Shown here: positions 38,678 through 47,131 of the stretch, in pieces
How the letters are laid out: each line of letters opens with the position of its first letter
How positions within the stretch are numbered: position 1 is the first letter of the stretch
DNA from: CADEEN01 sp963706685
Lineage (GTDB): Bacteria > Pseudomonadota > Gammaproteobacteria > Burkholderiales > Burkholderiaceae_C
DNA length: 64,000 bases
Assembly: GCA_963706685.1 (NCBI GenBank)
Contig: CAVPMY010000004.1
Span: 310,001-374,000, forward strand
Direction: 5' to 3'
Notes under the pieces: model-generated
The model's database searches: none
What the model was told of the DNA's origin: nothing
What the model saw: the letters and a program-made list of their open reading frames with translations, nothing else
Position numbers and translations under genes: made by a program

Positions 38678-38681
38678 AGAA

Positions 38682-38787
38682 TGGCGCCGCGATCGAGCGC
38701 CAACGACACGCCGCGCAGCGCGGCGAGGCGGCCGTGCGCAGTGGGCAGGGTGACGGCGAGGTCGGCGACGTCGAGCAGGCGGGACAT
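38682..38787 (-). pseudogene. Original 5' fragment of the DppD-like gene (right copy of duplication)
   Basis: Reads MSRLLDVADLAVTLPTAHGR then LAALRGVSLALDRGA from ATG 38785-38787, nearly the same as the start of the intact gene at 36838. The fragment ends where the cassette begins. Its ATG overlaps the CYTH stop as TGATG, so this was the native, translationally coupled start of the ATPase gene before the insertion. Confidence 0.82.
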
Positions 38788-39311
38788 CAGCGCGCCGGCA
38801 GCAAGTCGAGATAGGCGCCGGCGATGCGTTGGCTGGCGGCCAGCCCCAGCCGCGTCATCAGCGCTTCGGCGATCGCCGCGCCGTCGGCAGCGCTCTGCTC
38901 TTCACGCAGCACGACTTCGAGTTCGATGAAATCGCCCAGCCCCTGCACGCGGTCGAGGTGGATGCGCGTCTGGCCGGCCAGGAGCAGCCAGCGGGTCTTG
39001 CGCACGCGCCCCGACACCGCGTTCGTGCCGAGCGCACGCGACAGGGCCTCGCGCAGCGCCGCCGGCTCGCTCGTCGGCGCACGCACGTAGTCCGACAGCT
39101 TGGCGCGCGGCGTGTCGGCGCGCTGGTAGTGGATCAGCTCGCCGCGGCCGTCGCCGAAGTCGCGCAGCTTCAGGCGGCCCTGCGCGCAGGCGAAGAAGGT
39201 GTCGTCCTGCTCGATGCGTTGTTCCGGGCCGTCGGCCAGCGCGCGAGCGCGCGGCAACAGCAATTCGATTCCGCCATCCAGGCGGGCCTTGATTTCGACG
39301 TTGCGGGCCAA
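38787..39311 (-). CDS. CYTH-domain protein (CyaB/thiamine-triphosphatase-like)
   Basis: A 174-residue protein of the CYTH superfamily, enzymes acting on triphosphates or forming cAMP. N-terminal ARNVEIKARLDG has the ExExK-type motif; then FGDGRGELIHYQRADTPRAK, RKTRWLLLAGQTRIHLDRVQ and GDFIELEVVL, the latter with the acidic EL/EV metal-binding strand. A TTG start at 39309-39311 begins LARNVEIK, 2 bp after the upstream stop; no ATG is available. Closest to class IV adenylate cyclase CyaB-like sequences; activity unknown. Confidence 0.8.
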   Translation of the reverse strand: MARNVEIKARLDGGIELLLPRARALADGPEQRIEQDDTFFACAQGRLKLRDFGDGRGELIHYQRADTPRAKLSDYVRAPTSEPAALREALSRALGTNAVSGRVRKTRWLLLAGQTRIHLDRVQGLGDFIELEVVLREEQSAADGAAIAEALMTRLGLAASQRIAGAYLDLLPAR

Positions 39312-39313
39312 GC

Positions 39314-39964
39314 TCAGCCGTCCTGCGCCGCAACCTGCCGCAGGGCCTGCTCGAAGACCTCGCTCGGCTGGCCGCCGGAGACGAGATGGCGGCGGTTGAT
39401 GACGACCGCGGGCACCGAATGGATGCCGGCCTCCTGCCAAAAACGTTCGGCCTTGCGCACCTCGTCGGCGAACTGGCCTGTTTCCAGCACCTCGCGCGCG
39501 CGCTCGGCCGGCAGACCGACTTGCGTTGCCAGTTCGAGCAGCACGTCGTGCGCACCGGGATTGCGGCCGTCGCCGTGATAGGCCTCGAGCAGCGCATGTT
39601 TGAGCGCGCGCTGCGCGCCGGGTGGGCCTTCAGTGCCGGCCCAATGCAGCAGTCGGTGCGCGTCGAAGGTGTTCCACACATGCTCGCGCGCGCCGAAGAC
39701 AAAGCCCTCGGCGGCGCCGCGCTCGACGATGCGCGCACGGTTGGCGACGAGCTGTTCGTCGTTCATGCCGTACTTGGCCTTCAGGTATTGCGCGGCGTCG
39801 GCGCCTTCGGGGGCCAACGTCGGATTGAGCTCGAAGGGTTGCATGTGCAGCTCGACGGCGATGTCATCGCCGACACGTGTCAAGGCCCGTTCGAGCGCGC
39901 TCAGGCCGACGGCGCACCACGGGCAGGCCACATCGGAGACGAAATCGATCTGCAGCTTCTTCAT
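39314..39964 (-). CDS. DsbA-family oxidoreductase (FrnE-like)
   Basis: A 216-residue protein with a thioredoxin fold interrupted by a helical insert: IDFVSDVACPWCAVGLSALE with a CPWC active site, then YLKAKYGMNDEQLVANRARI, and the cis-Pro loop HSVPAVVINRRHLVSGGQP near the C-terminus. No signal peptide, so cytoplasmic, as for FrnE/HCCA-isomerase-like proteins. Start overlaps the permease stop (ATGA), tying it to the transporter operon. Confidence 0.86.
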   Translation of the reverse strand: MKKLQIDFVSDVACPWCAVGLSALERALTRVGDDIAVELHMQPFELNPTLAPEGADAAQYLKAKYGMNDEQLVANRARIVERGAAEGFVFGAREHVWNTFDAHRLLHWAGTEGPPGAQRALKHALLEAYHGDGRNPGAHDVLLELATQVGLPAERAREVLETGQFADEVRKAERFWQEAGIHSVPAVVINRRHLVSGGQPSEVFEQALRQVAAQDG

Positions 39965-40788
39965 CGTTGCCTCGCCAGTTTGGGGTCCAACAAGTCTCGC
40001 AGCCCATCGCCGAGCAGGTTCAGGCCGAGCACCGCCAGCGCTATCGCCACACCAGGATAGACCGCCAGCAGCGGCGCCTGGAACATCATCGTCTGCGCCT
40101 CGTTGAGCATGCGGCCCCAGCTCGGCTGCGGCGGCTGCGTGCCCAGGCCGAGGTAGGACAGCGCTGCTTCGGCGAGGATGGCGAGCGCGAACTGGATCGT
40201 CATCTGCACGATCAGCACGTTGGCGATGTTGGGCAGCACATGGTCGGTGGTGATGCGCCACGCGCCTTTACCGGCCGCGCGCGCGGCCAGCACATAGTCG
40301 CGCGACCAGACGCTGTTGGCCGCGGCGCGGGCCAGGCGCGCGAACACCGGGATGTTGAAGATGCCGATGGCGATGATGCTGGTCAACAGGCCGGGGCCGT
40401 AGATCGCCGAAAGCATGATCGCCGTCAGCAGCGCCGGGAAGGCGAAGGTGAAATCGCTGGCGCGCATCACCAGCTCCTCGACCCAGCCGCGCCACGCCGC
40501 CGCCAGGCAGCCGAGGGCCACGCCGATCACGACGCCGATGCCGACGGCGACGACGCCGACGACGATCGAGTTCTGCGCGCCGACGAGCAGTTGCGACGCA
40601 ATGTCGCGGCCCAGGCTGTCGGTGCCGAGCCAGTGCGCGGCGCTCGGCGCGGCGAGCTTGTTGGCGATGTCGATCTCGGCCGGCGGGTACGGGCTCCAGA
40701 CCAAGGACAACAATGCCGCGGCCACCAACAACAGCGCGAGCAATGCGCCGATGGCGAAGCTCGGGTGACGCCATGCGCGATTACTCAC
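39961..40788 (-). CDS. Peptide-type ABC transporter permease (DppC-like)
   Basis: A 275-residue inner-membrane protein. N-terminal segment FAIGALLALLLVAAALLSLV, periplasmic GTDSLGRDIASQLLVGAQNS (the DppC hallmark), and the cytoplasmic EAA loop DYVLAARAAGKGAWRITTDH. Start GTG 40786-40788 overlaps the DppB-like stop by 8 bp. Forms the channel with the DppB-like permease. Confidence 0.9.
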   Translation of the reverse strand: MSNRAWRHPSFAIGALLALLLVAAALLSLVWSPYPPAEIDIANKLAAPSAAHWLGTDSLGRDIASQLLVGAQNSIVVGVVAVGIGVVIGVALGCLAAAWRGWVEELVMRASDFTFAFPALLTAIMLSAIYGPGLLTSIIAIGIFNIPVFARLARAAANSVWSRDYVLAARAAGKGAWRITTDHVLPNIANVLIVQMTIQFALAILAEAALSYLGLGTQPPQPSWGRMLNEAQTMMFQAPLLAVYPGVAIALAVLGLNLLGDGLRDLLDPKLARQR

Positions 40789-41749
40789 GCGCCGCTCCTG
40801 CCCGCAGCCGTGGATCGATCACCGCATAGAGCACGTCGACGATGAAATTGACGAGCACGACCACGGCGGCGAGCAGCATCACCACGTCGCGCACCAGCAC
40901 CAGGTCGCGGTTCGAGATGGCCTGGAAGACCAGGCGCCCGATGCCCGGCAGCACGAAGACGTTCTCGACGATGATCGCGCCGGTGATCAGGTTGGCGAAC
41001 TGCAGACCCATGATGGTCAGTACCGGCACCATCGCATTGCGCAGCACATGGCGCCACAGGACCTGGCGCCGCGACAAGCCCTTGGCGCGCGCGGTGCGCA
41101 CATAGTCTTCGCGCAGCGCTTCGAGCACCGACGAGCGCGTGACGCGCGCCAGGATCGCCGCCTGCACCGCGGCCAGCGACAGCGCCGGCAACAGCAGCGC
41201 CGACAGCGCCGGCCACACACCGCCACCATCGTCTTCGCGCCAGCCGGGAAAACCACCGGCGCTGACCCATTGCAGTTTCACCGCGAAGACCAGGATCAAC
41301 AGGATCGCCAGCCAGAAATTCGGCAGCGACAGGCCGAGCTGCGACAGCACCATGACGCCGGTGTCGCCGAGGCGGCGGTGGTGGGCGGCGGCATAGACAC
41401 CGGCGGCCAGGGCGATGAGGATGGTCAGTGCCATCGCCAGCAGCGCCAACGGCAGGCTGACCTGCAGGCGTTCGGCGATCAGCTCGAAGGTCGGGGTGTC
41501 GTAGGCGTAGCTGGTCGCGCTGCGGCCTTGCAGCAGGCCGCCGACCCAGGCCGCGTAGCGCGCGGGCGCGGGCTTGTCCAGGCCGAGCTTGGCTTCGAGC
41601 GCGGCCAGCGATTCGGCCGTGGCCGTGTCGCCGAGCATCACCTCGGCCGGGTTGCCGGGCAAGATTTCGAGCACGACGAAGACGATCAGCGAGGCCACGG
41701 CCAGCGTGACCGCGAAACTGGCAAATCGTTTGAGCAGGAACCAGACCAT
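40781..41749 (-). CDS. Peptide-type ABC transporter permease (DppB-like)
   Basis: A 322-residue inner-membrane protein: MVWFLLKRFASFAVTLAVAS, VVLEILPGNPAEVMLGD (DppB family motif), and the EAA loop REDYVRTARAKGLSRRQVLW. First gene of the minus-strand operon; start ATG 41747-41749, divergent from the aldehyde dehydrogenase gene with only 46 bp between starts. The frame is open to 42118, but the extension is the antisense of that dehydrogenase. Confidence 0.9.
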   Translation of the reverse strand: MVWFLLKRFASFAVTLAVASLIVFVVLEILPGNPAEVMLGDTATAESLAALEAKLGLDKPAPARYAAWVGGLLQGRSATSYAYDTPTFELIAERLQVSLPLALLAMALTILIALAAGVYAAAHHRRLGDTGVMVLSQLGLSLPNFWLAILLILVFAVKLQWVSAGGFPGWREDDGGGVWPALSALLLPALSLAAVQAAILARVTRSSVLEALREDYVRTARAKGLSRRQVLWRHVLRNAMVPVLTIMGLQFANLITGAIIVENVFVLPGIGRLVFQAISNRDLVLVRDVVMLLAAVVVLVNFIVDVLYAVIDPRLRAGAARE

Positions 41750-41795
41750 CGGCGCGGCGGAGTATCCTGCATCGTCGCTTTTCGTGAGGTGCACG

Positions 41796-43257
41796 ATGCC
41801 AAGCCTGCCCCTGCTCGACACCACCGATCGCGTGTTCATTGCCGGCCAGTGGCGTGGCGGCGCCTCGCGCGAGACGCTGCCCCTGATGAACCCGTCGGAC
41901 GGCAGCACGCTGGCCGCCATCGCGCGCGGCAATGCGGCCGACATCGACGCCGCGGTGCAGGCCGCGCAAGCCGCGCTCGATGGCGATTGGGGCCGCCTGA
42001 CCGCCGCCGAGCGCGGACGCCTGCTGCAACGCCTGTCGGCGCGCGTGCTGGCCGCCGCCGACGATCTGGCGCAGCTCGAAGCGCTCGACGTCGGCAAGCC
42101 GCTCACGCAAGCGCGCAACGACGCCGTGGCGCTGGCGCGCTACCTCGAGTTCTACGGCGGTGCGGCCGACAAGGTGATGGGCGAGACGATTCCCTATGCG
42201 CGCGGCACCACCGTGCTGACGCTGCGCGAGCCGCATGGCGTGACCGGCCACATCGTGCCCTGGAACTACCCGATGCAGATCATCGGCCGCTCGGTCGGTG
42301 CGGCGCTGGCGATGGGCAATGCCTGTGTGTTGAAGCCCGCCGAAGAAGCCTGCCTGACGGCGCTGGCGTTTGCGCAGCTCGCCTTGGAAGTCGGGCTGCC
42401 CGCGGGCGCACTCAACGTCGTGCCCGGCCTGGGCGACGAAGCCGGTGCGGCACTGACCGCGCACCGCGGCGTCGCCCACCTGTCGTTCACCGGCTCGGTG
42501 GCGGTCGGTCAGTTGGTGCAGGCCGCCGCGGCCAAGAACACCATTCCCGTCACGCTCGGAGCTCGGTGGCAAGAGTCCGCAGCTCGTCTTCGCCGATGCC
42601 GACCTCGACGCGGCGCTGCCGTTTCTCGTCAATGCCGGCATCCAGAACGCCGGGCAGACCTGCTCGGCGGCGTCGCGCATCCTGGTCGAGCGCTCGCGTT
42701 TCGACGAGGTCGTGCAACGCCTGGCCGAGCGCTATCGCGGCTTGCGCATCGGGCCGGCAATGGACGACCTCGACGTCGGGCCGCTGGTCTCGGCACGGCA
42801 GCGCGAGATCGTCGAAGGCTACCTCGCGCTGGCGCGCGACAGCGGGCTGACAGTGGCTGCGCAGGCCACGCTGCCGCGATCGCTGCCGCCGCGCGGGCAC
42901 TACATCGCGCCGACGCTGCTGGCGCCGGTCGATGCCGATCAGCGTCTGGCGCAGGAAGAAATCTTCGGCCCGGTGCAGGTCGTGATCGCCTTCGACGACG
43001 AAACCGAAGCGATCCGCATCGCCAACGGCACTGCCTACGGCCTGGTGGCCGGCGTGTGGACGGCCCACGGCAGCCGCGCCCTGCGCGTCGCGCGCGCTCT
43101 CAAGTGCGGGCAGGTCTACGTCAACAACTACGGCGCCGGTGGCGGCATCGAGTTGCCGTTCGGCGGCGTCAAGTCCTCCGGCCACGGACGCGAGAAGGGC
43201 TTCGAGGCGCTGTATGGCTTCTCGGCGCTGAAGACCGTGGCGATCAAACACGACTGA
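41796..43257 (+). CDS. NAD-dependent aldehyde dehydrogenase (one frame break)
   Basis: ALDH superfamily enzyme oxidising an aldehyde to an acid. Present are HIVPWNYPMQIIGRSVGAAL, LKPAEEACLTALAFAQLA, SFTGSVAVGQLV, then after one extra G near 42560 the catalytic-Glu strand ELGGKSPQLVFADADLD and the nucleophile region NAGQTCSAASRILVERSRF, ending PFGGVKSSGHGREKGFEALY. Joined length about 486 residues, normal. Closest in appearance to betaine/gamma-aminobutyraldehyde-type enzymes; substrate not certain. Confidence 0.87.
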
Positions 43258-43265
43258 GCCTGTCG

Positions 43266-43988
43266 ATGAAGTCCTGTCTGCGAATGCTGCTGGTCGCCGG
43301 CGCGCTGGCGCTGCTGGCCGGCTGCGGCACCCAATACGCGACCGTGCGCACCGACAAGGGCGAGGACCTGATGCTGCTCGGCCACGATCCGGTGGCCTAC
43401 TTCACGGTCGGCAAGCCGGTGCGCGGCTACCCGGCAATCAACGCCCGCCACGACGGCGTCACCTACTACTTCGCCAGCGAGGCCAACCGGCAGCTGTTCA
43501 TGGCCCAGCCGGCCAAGTACGAGCCGCAGTACGGCGCCTTCTGCGCCGACGGCGCTGCCTATGGCGTCAAGCTCGGTTCCGATCCGACCGAGTTCGCGAT
43601 CCGAGATGGGCGACTGTTCATCTTCGGCGACATCGTCGGCCACGAGTTCTGGAAGCTGCGCCCCGAGTGGGACATCGAGAAGGCCGACCGGATGTGGCCC
43701 GAGACCGGCTCGCGCGGCCATGTCGCGCAATCGCTGTACCGGCTCACGGTGCGCGTGCCCTGGTACAAGACCGGCCGCGAAATCATGGACGAGTGGCACG
43801 CCAAATATCCGGGGCGATCGCTCGACTACGACCCGGGCGGCGTCTTCCAGAACCTGTTCGTCAAGTACCCCGGCTGGCGCGCGCGCGAGGGCCATGGGCA
43901 GCCGGCGCTGGGCATCCCCGGCATGGACCCCTGTCCTCCTGCCTGCTCGGGGCAGGTCTCACAGGGCCACAAGCCGACGGCGCCGTAG
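43266..43988 (+). CDS. YHS-domain lipoprotein-like protein
   Basis: A 240-residue exported protein. Signal peptide with lipobox, MLLVAGALALLAGCG, cleaved before Cys (about residue 20). A YHS-type metal-associated domain follows: LLGHDPVAYFTVGKPVRGYP, YYFASEANRQLFMAQPAKYE, GAFCADGAAYGVKLGSDP. The C-terminal third has no recognised domain. Start ATG 43266, 8 bp after the dehydrogenase stop. Related proteins are often of unknown role in heavy-metal or redox contexts. Confidence 0.8.
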   Translation: MKSCLRMLLVAGALALLAGCGTQYATVRTDKGEDLMLLGHDPVAYFTVGKPVRGYPAINARHDGVTYYFASEANRQLFMAQPAKYEPQYGAFCADGAAYGVKLGSDPTEFAIRDGRLFIFGDIVGHEFWKLRPEWDIEKADRMWPETGSRGHVAQSLYRLTVRVPWYKTGREIMDEWHAKYPGRSLDYDPGGVFQNLFVKYPGWRAREGHGQPALGIPGMDPCPPACSGQVSQGHKPTAP

Positions 43989-44023
43989 CGCGGCGCCACC
44001 ACCGCAGGCAACAAGGAGCAGTG

Positions 44024-44794
44024 ATGCGCTTGAAAGACAAGGTCGCCATCGTCACCGGCGCCGGTTCGGGTTTCGGTGAAGGCATTGCGCGCAAGTTCGT
44101 CGCCGAGGGCGCCAAGGTGCTGTTGGTCGACCTGCGCGGCGATGCGGCGGAGGCGGCGGCCGCAGCGCTGGGCGGCGAGACGGTGGCCCGCGCCTGGGCC
44201 GCCGATGTCAGCAGCGCCAGCGACACCAAGAACATGTTCGACGCCGCCGAGCGCTTCTTCGGTCCGCTCGACATCCTGGTCAACAACGCCGGCATCGGCC
44301 ACAAGCCGCAACCGCTCGAAGGCCTCGACGAGCATGACTTCGACCGCCTCGTCGCCGTCAACATGAAGGCGATCTACCTGGCGATGCGCGAAGCCGTGCC
44401 GCGCTTCAAGGCCCGTGCCGCCGACGCGCGCGGCCTGCGCGGCGCGGTGCTCAATATCGCCTCCACGGCAGGCGTCAGCCCGCGGCCGCGGCTGTGCTGG
44501 TACAACGCCAGCAAGGGCTGGGTCATCACCGCCACGCGCGCCTCGGCGGTGGAGTTGGCGCCGCAGGGCATCCGCGTCAATGCATTGAACCCGGTGGCCG
44601 GCGAGACGCCGCTGCTGTCGACCTTCATGGGCGAAGACACGCCCGAGATGCGGGCAAAATTCCTGTTGACGATTCCGATCGGCCGCTTCTCGACGCCCGA
44701 AGACCTCGGCAACGCCGCCTGCTATCTGTGCAGCGACGAAGCCTCGATGGTCACGGGGGTGTGCATGGAAGTCGACGGCGGGCGCTGCATCTGA
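44024..44794 (+). CDS. Short-chain dehydrogenase/reductase
   Basis: A 256-residue NAD(P)-dependent oxidoreductase. Rossmann motif TGAGSGFGEGIARKF, NNAGIGHKPQPLEG, catalytic Ser in LNIASTAGVSPRP and the YNASK pair (about residues 158-162). Start ATG 44024, with AAGGAG 7 bp upstream. Forms a run with the aldehyde dehydrogenase and YHS genes; the substrate may be an alcohol upstream of that dehydrogenase (inference). Confidence 0.88.
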   Translation: MRLKDKVAIVTGAGSGFGEGIARKFVAEGAKVLLVDLRGDAAEAAAAALGGETVARAWAADVSSASDTKNMFDAAERFFGPLDILVNNAGIGHKPQPLEGLDEHDFDRLVAVNMKAIYLAMREAVPRFKARAADARGLRGAVLNIASTAGVSPRPRLCWYNASKGWVITATRASAVELAPQGIRVNALNPVAGETPLLSTFMGEDTPEMRAKFLLTIPIGRFSTPEDLGNAACYLCSDEASMVTGVCMEVDGGRCI

Positions 44795-44839
44795 GCGTCG
44801 ATTGATCCTGCCGGCACGGTGCGTGCCAAGATCGTTGCC

Positions 44840-45910
44840 ATGCACTTCTCAGCCCATGGCGCCATGCTGGCGGCGATCACGGCGAGCCTGCTCAGCATGC
44901 AAGCGTCGGCCGCCGAGACTTTCGACGAATGCCTGCTGCGCCAGGCGCGCGAGGCGGATGCCGCGACGACCGCCGGCGAGTTGCGTTCGCGTTGCACCGA
45001 TGCGCAACGGGCCCTCAGCGCCGAGGCGCCGGCCAGTGCCGCCAGCGCGCCCGACACATTGATCGCGCGGGTGACCACGCGCCCCGCAGCGACACTGTCA
45101 CTGTTCGAGCGCCGCGCAGCATCGGAGCTGCGCGCAGTCAACGAGCCGTTTGCCTTGTTGCCGCACCGGCCGAACTACCTCCTGCCGCTGTCGTATCAGT
45201 GGCGGCCGACGGACAGCCGCACCGACTCGCGCGCTTTCCGTCAGACCGAGGCGCACTTGCAACTGAGCTTCAAGTTCCCGCTCACGCCGCCATTGTTCGG
45301 GGACCGCGTGCTGCCGTTCTTCGGCTACACCGGTCGCTCGTGGTGGCAGGTCTACGACAGCAGCCGCTCGCGGCCGTTTCGCGAATACAACCATGAGCCC
45401 GAGGTGTTCCTGGCCTGGATCGGCGAGCGCAACGAGTACTTCGGCTGGACCCATCAGTTCTCCACACTGGGCCTCACCCACCAGTCCAACGGCCGCACGC
45501 TGGACGGCTCGCGAAGCTGGAATCGCGTCTTCGGCGAGTTCTACCTCGACCGCGGGCAAAGCCAGTGGGCCACGCTCAAGCTGTGGGCGCGCATCCGGGA
45601 AGACACCAAGAGCTCGGTCGACGACACCGCGGGCGACGACAACCCGGACATCGAGCGCTTCCTCGGCAACTTCGAGTTGAAGTGGGGTGCGGTGCTGGCG
45701 CGCAACCAACGCCTGACGGCCACGATGCGACAGAGCTTTCGCAGCGGCGGCAAAGGTGCGCTGCAACTCGACTGGAGCCGGCCGTTCCCGGGCTCGCCAT
45801 CGCTGCGCGTCTCGGTGCAGGCGTTCGACGGCTACGGTGACAGCCTGGCCGACTACAACGTGCGCGTGCGCCGCATCGGCCTGGGCGTGATGCTCAACGA
45901 CTGGTTGTAG
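44840..45910 (+). CDS. pldA: Outer-membrane phospholipase A (PldA)
   Basis: Outer-membrane beta-barrel that hydrolyses phospholipids displaced into the outer leaflet. A signal peptide (MHFSAHGAMLAAITASLLSM) precedes a roughly 90-residue leader, then barrel strands with NYLLPLSYQWRPTDSR and LQLSFKFPL. The catalytic His-Ser motif appears as LGLTHQSNGRTLDGSRSWNR, followed by the Asn and calcium-site region. About 356 residues, longer at the N-terminus than E. coli PldA. The ATG at 44840 is preferred to GTG 44819 because it starts the signal peptide. Confidence 0.88.
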   Translation: MHFSAHGAMLAAITASLLSMQASAAETFDECLLRQAREADAATTAGELRSRCTDAQRALSAEAPASAASAPDTLIARVTTRPAATLSLFERRAASELRAVNEPFALLPHRPNYLLPLSYQWRPTDSRTDSRAFRQTEAHLQLSFKFPLTPPLFGDRVLPFFGYTGRSWWQVYDSSRSRPFREYNHEPEVFLAWIGERNEYFGWTHQFSTLGLTHQSNGRTLDGSRSWNRVFGEFYLDRGQSQWATLKLWARIREDTKSSVDDTAGDDNPDIERFLGNFELKWGAVLARNQRLTATMRQSFRSGGKGALQLDWSRPFPGSPSLRVSVQAFDGYGDSLADYNVRVRRIGLGVMLNDWL

Positions 45911-45931
45911 GCGATGGCGCCAGCCGAGACG

Positions 45932-47131
45932 TCAATCGAGCACGGCGGCAAAGGCGCTGGCGGCGCGTTCGACATTGCCTGCGTTGAGCCCCGCGACGCA
46001 CATGCGCCCCGAGCGCACCAGGTAGACCGCGTGCTCGTCGCGCAGCCGGTCGACTTGTGCGGCGGACAGGCCGGTGTAGCTGAACATGCCGCGCTGGCTG
46101 AGGAAGTAGCCGAAGTCGCGGCCCGGCAGCTTCGCTGACAGCACCGCGTGCAGGCGTTGTCGCATCGCCAGGATGCGCTGGCGCATCGCCGCCACCTCGC
46201 CTTCCCATTGCGGCCGCAGCTGGGCGTCGGTGAGCACGCGCGCGACGATGCCGGCGGCATGGGTCGCCGGGCTCGAGTAGTTGCGGCGCACGGTGGACTT
46301 CAACTGGCCGAGCACGAGTTCGGCCTCGGCGCGGTCGGCGCAGACAAAACTCAAGGCGCCGGCGCGCTCGCCATAGACGCTCATGCTCTTCGAGAACGAG
46401 TTGGCGACGATGAAGGTCAGGCCCTGGTCGGCCATCCGGCGCACAGCATAGGCATCGTCTTCGATGCCGTCGCCGTAGCCCTGGTAGGCCAGGTCGAGAA
46501 AGGGCAGCAACTCGCGCTCGGCCAGCAGAGGCACCAGCCGGTCCCACTGCTCATGAGACAGATCGACGCCGGTTGGGTTGTGGCAGCAGGCATGCAGCAG
46601 CACGATGCTCCTCGGCGGCAGTGCGCGCAACGTGTCGCACAGGGCGTCGAACTTGACCCCGCCCGTCTTCGCGTCGTAATACGGGTAGGTGTGCACTGCC
46701 AGGCCGGCGCCTTCGAACATCGCACGGTGGTTGTCCCAGCTCGGCTCGCTGAGCCAGACCGCGCTGTCGGGCAGCCAGCGTTTGATGAAGTCCGCACCGA
46801 CCCTCAATCCGCCGCTCGAACCCACGGTCTGCAGCGTGGCCACGCGGCCGGCGGCGAGTGCCGGATGGTCGGCGCCGAACAGCAGCGCCTGCACCGCATT
46901 GCGCATCGCCGCGTCGCCTTCGATCGGCAGGTAGGGTTTGGCGGCGCTGGCGGCCAGCATCTGCGTCTCGGCCTGGCGCACGCTGGCCAGCACCGGGATG
47001 CGGCCGTCGTCGTCGAAGTAGATGCCGATCGACAGGTTGATCTTGTGCGGCCGCGGGTCTTTCTGAAAGGCCTCGTTCAGGCTGAGGATGGGGTCGCCCG
47101 CGTAGGGCTCGAGGTGTCTGAAATGGCTCAT
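45932..47131 (-). CDS. tyrB: Aromatic/aspartate aminotransferase (class I)
   Basis: PLP-dependent aminotransferase of 399 residues: YAGDPILSLNEAFQKDPRP and KINLSIGIYFDDDGRIPVL at the N-terminus, HACCHNPTGVDLSHEQWD, FLDLAYQGYGDGIEDDAY and the Lys motif IVANSFSKSMSVYGERAGAL. Fits the TyrB/AspC subgroup, exchanging amino groups between aromatic amino acids or aspartate and 2-oxoglutarate. Substrate within the subgroup is not certain. Stop side convergent with pldA; upstream gene overlaps at ATGA. Confidence 0.9.
   Translation of the reverse strand: MSHFRHLEPYAGDPILSLNEAFQKDPRPHKINLSIGIYFDDDGRIPVLASVRQAETQMLAASAAKPYLPIEGDAAMRNAVQALLFGADHPALAAGRVATLQTVGSSGGLRVGADFIKRWLPDSAVWLSEPSWDNHRAMFEGAGLAVHTYPYYDAKTGGVKFDALCDTLRALPPRSIVLLHACCHNPTGVDLSHEQWDRLVPLLAERELLPFLDLAYQGYGDGIEDDAYAVRRMADQGLTFIVANSFSKSMSVYGERAGALSFVCADRAEAELVLGQLKSTVRRNYSSPATHAAGIVARVLTDAQLRPQWEGEVAAMRQRILAMRQRLHAVLSAKLPGRDFGYFLSQRGMFSYTGLSAAQVDRLRDEHAVYLVRSGRMCVAGLNAGNVERAASAFAAVLD

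Larger units (their letters stand above)
36839..38681 (+). mobile_element. 1.84-kb two-gene insertion in the ABC transporter operon
   Basis: The interval between the two 106-bp copies contains only a short leader, the ATPase and the DUF4276 gene, all on the strand opposite to the operon. It separates the CYTH stop/original start (TGATG at 38785-38789) from the rest of the DppD-like gene. No transposase, integrase or terminal inverted repeats are present, so it moved by help from elsewhere or by recombination. Confidence 0.7.

Noticed and set aside
36839..38681. Cassette as a classical insertion sequence or transposon
   Set aside because: No transposase, integrase or terminal inverted repeats, and the 106-bp duplication is far longer than typical target duplications.
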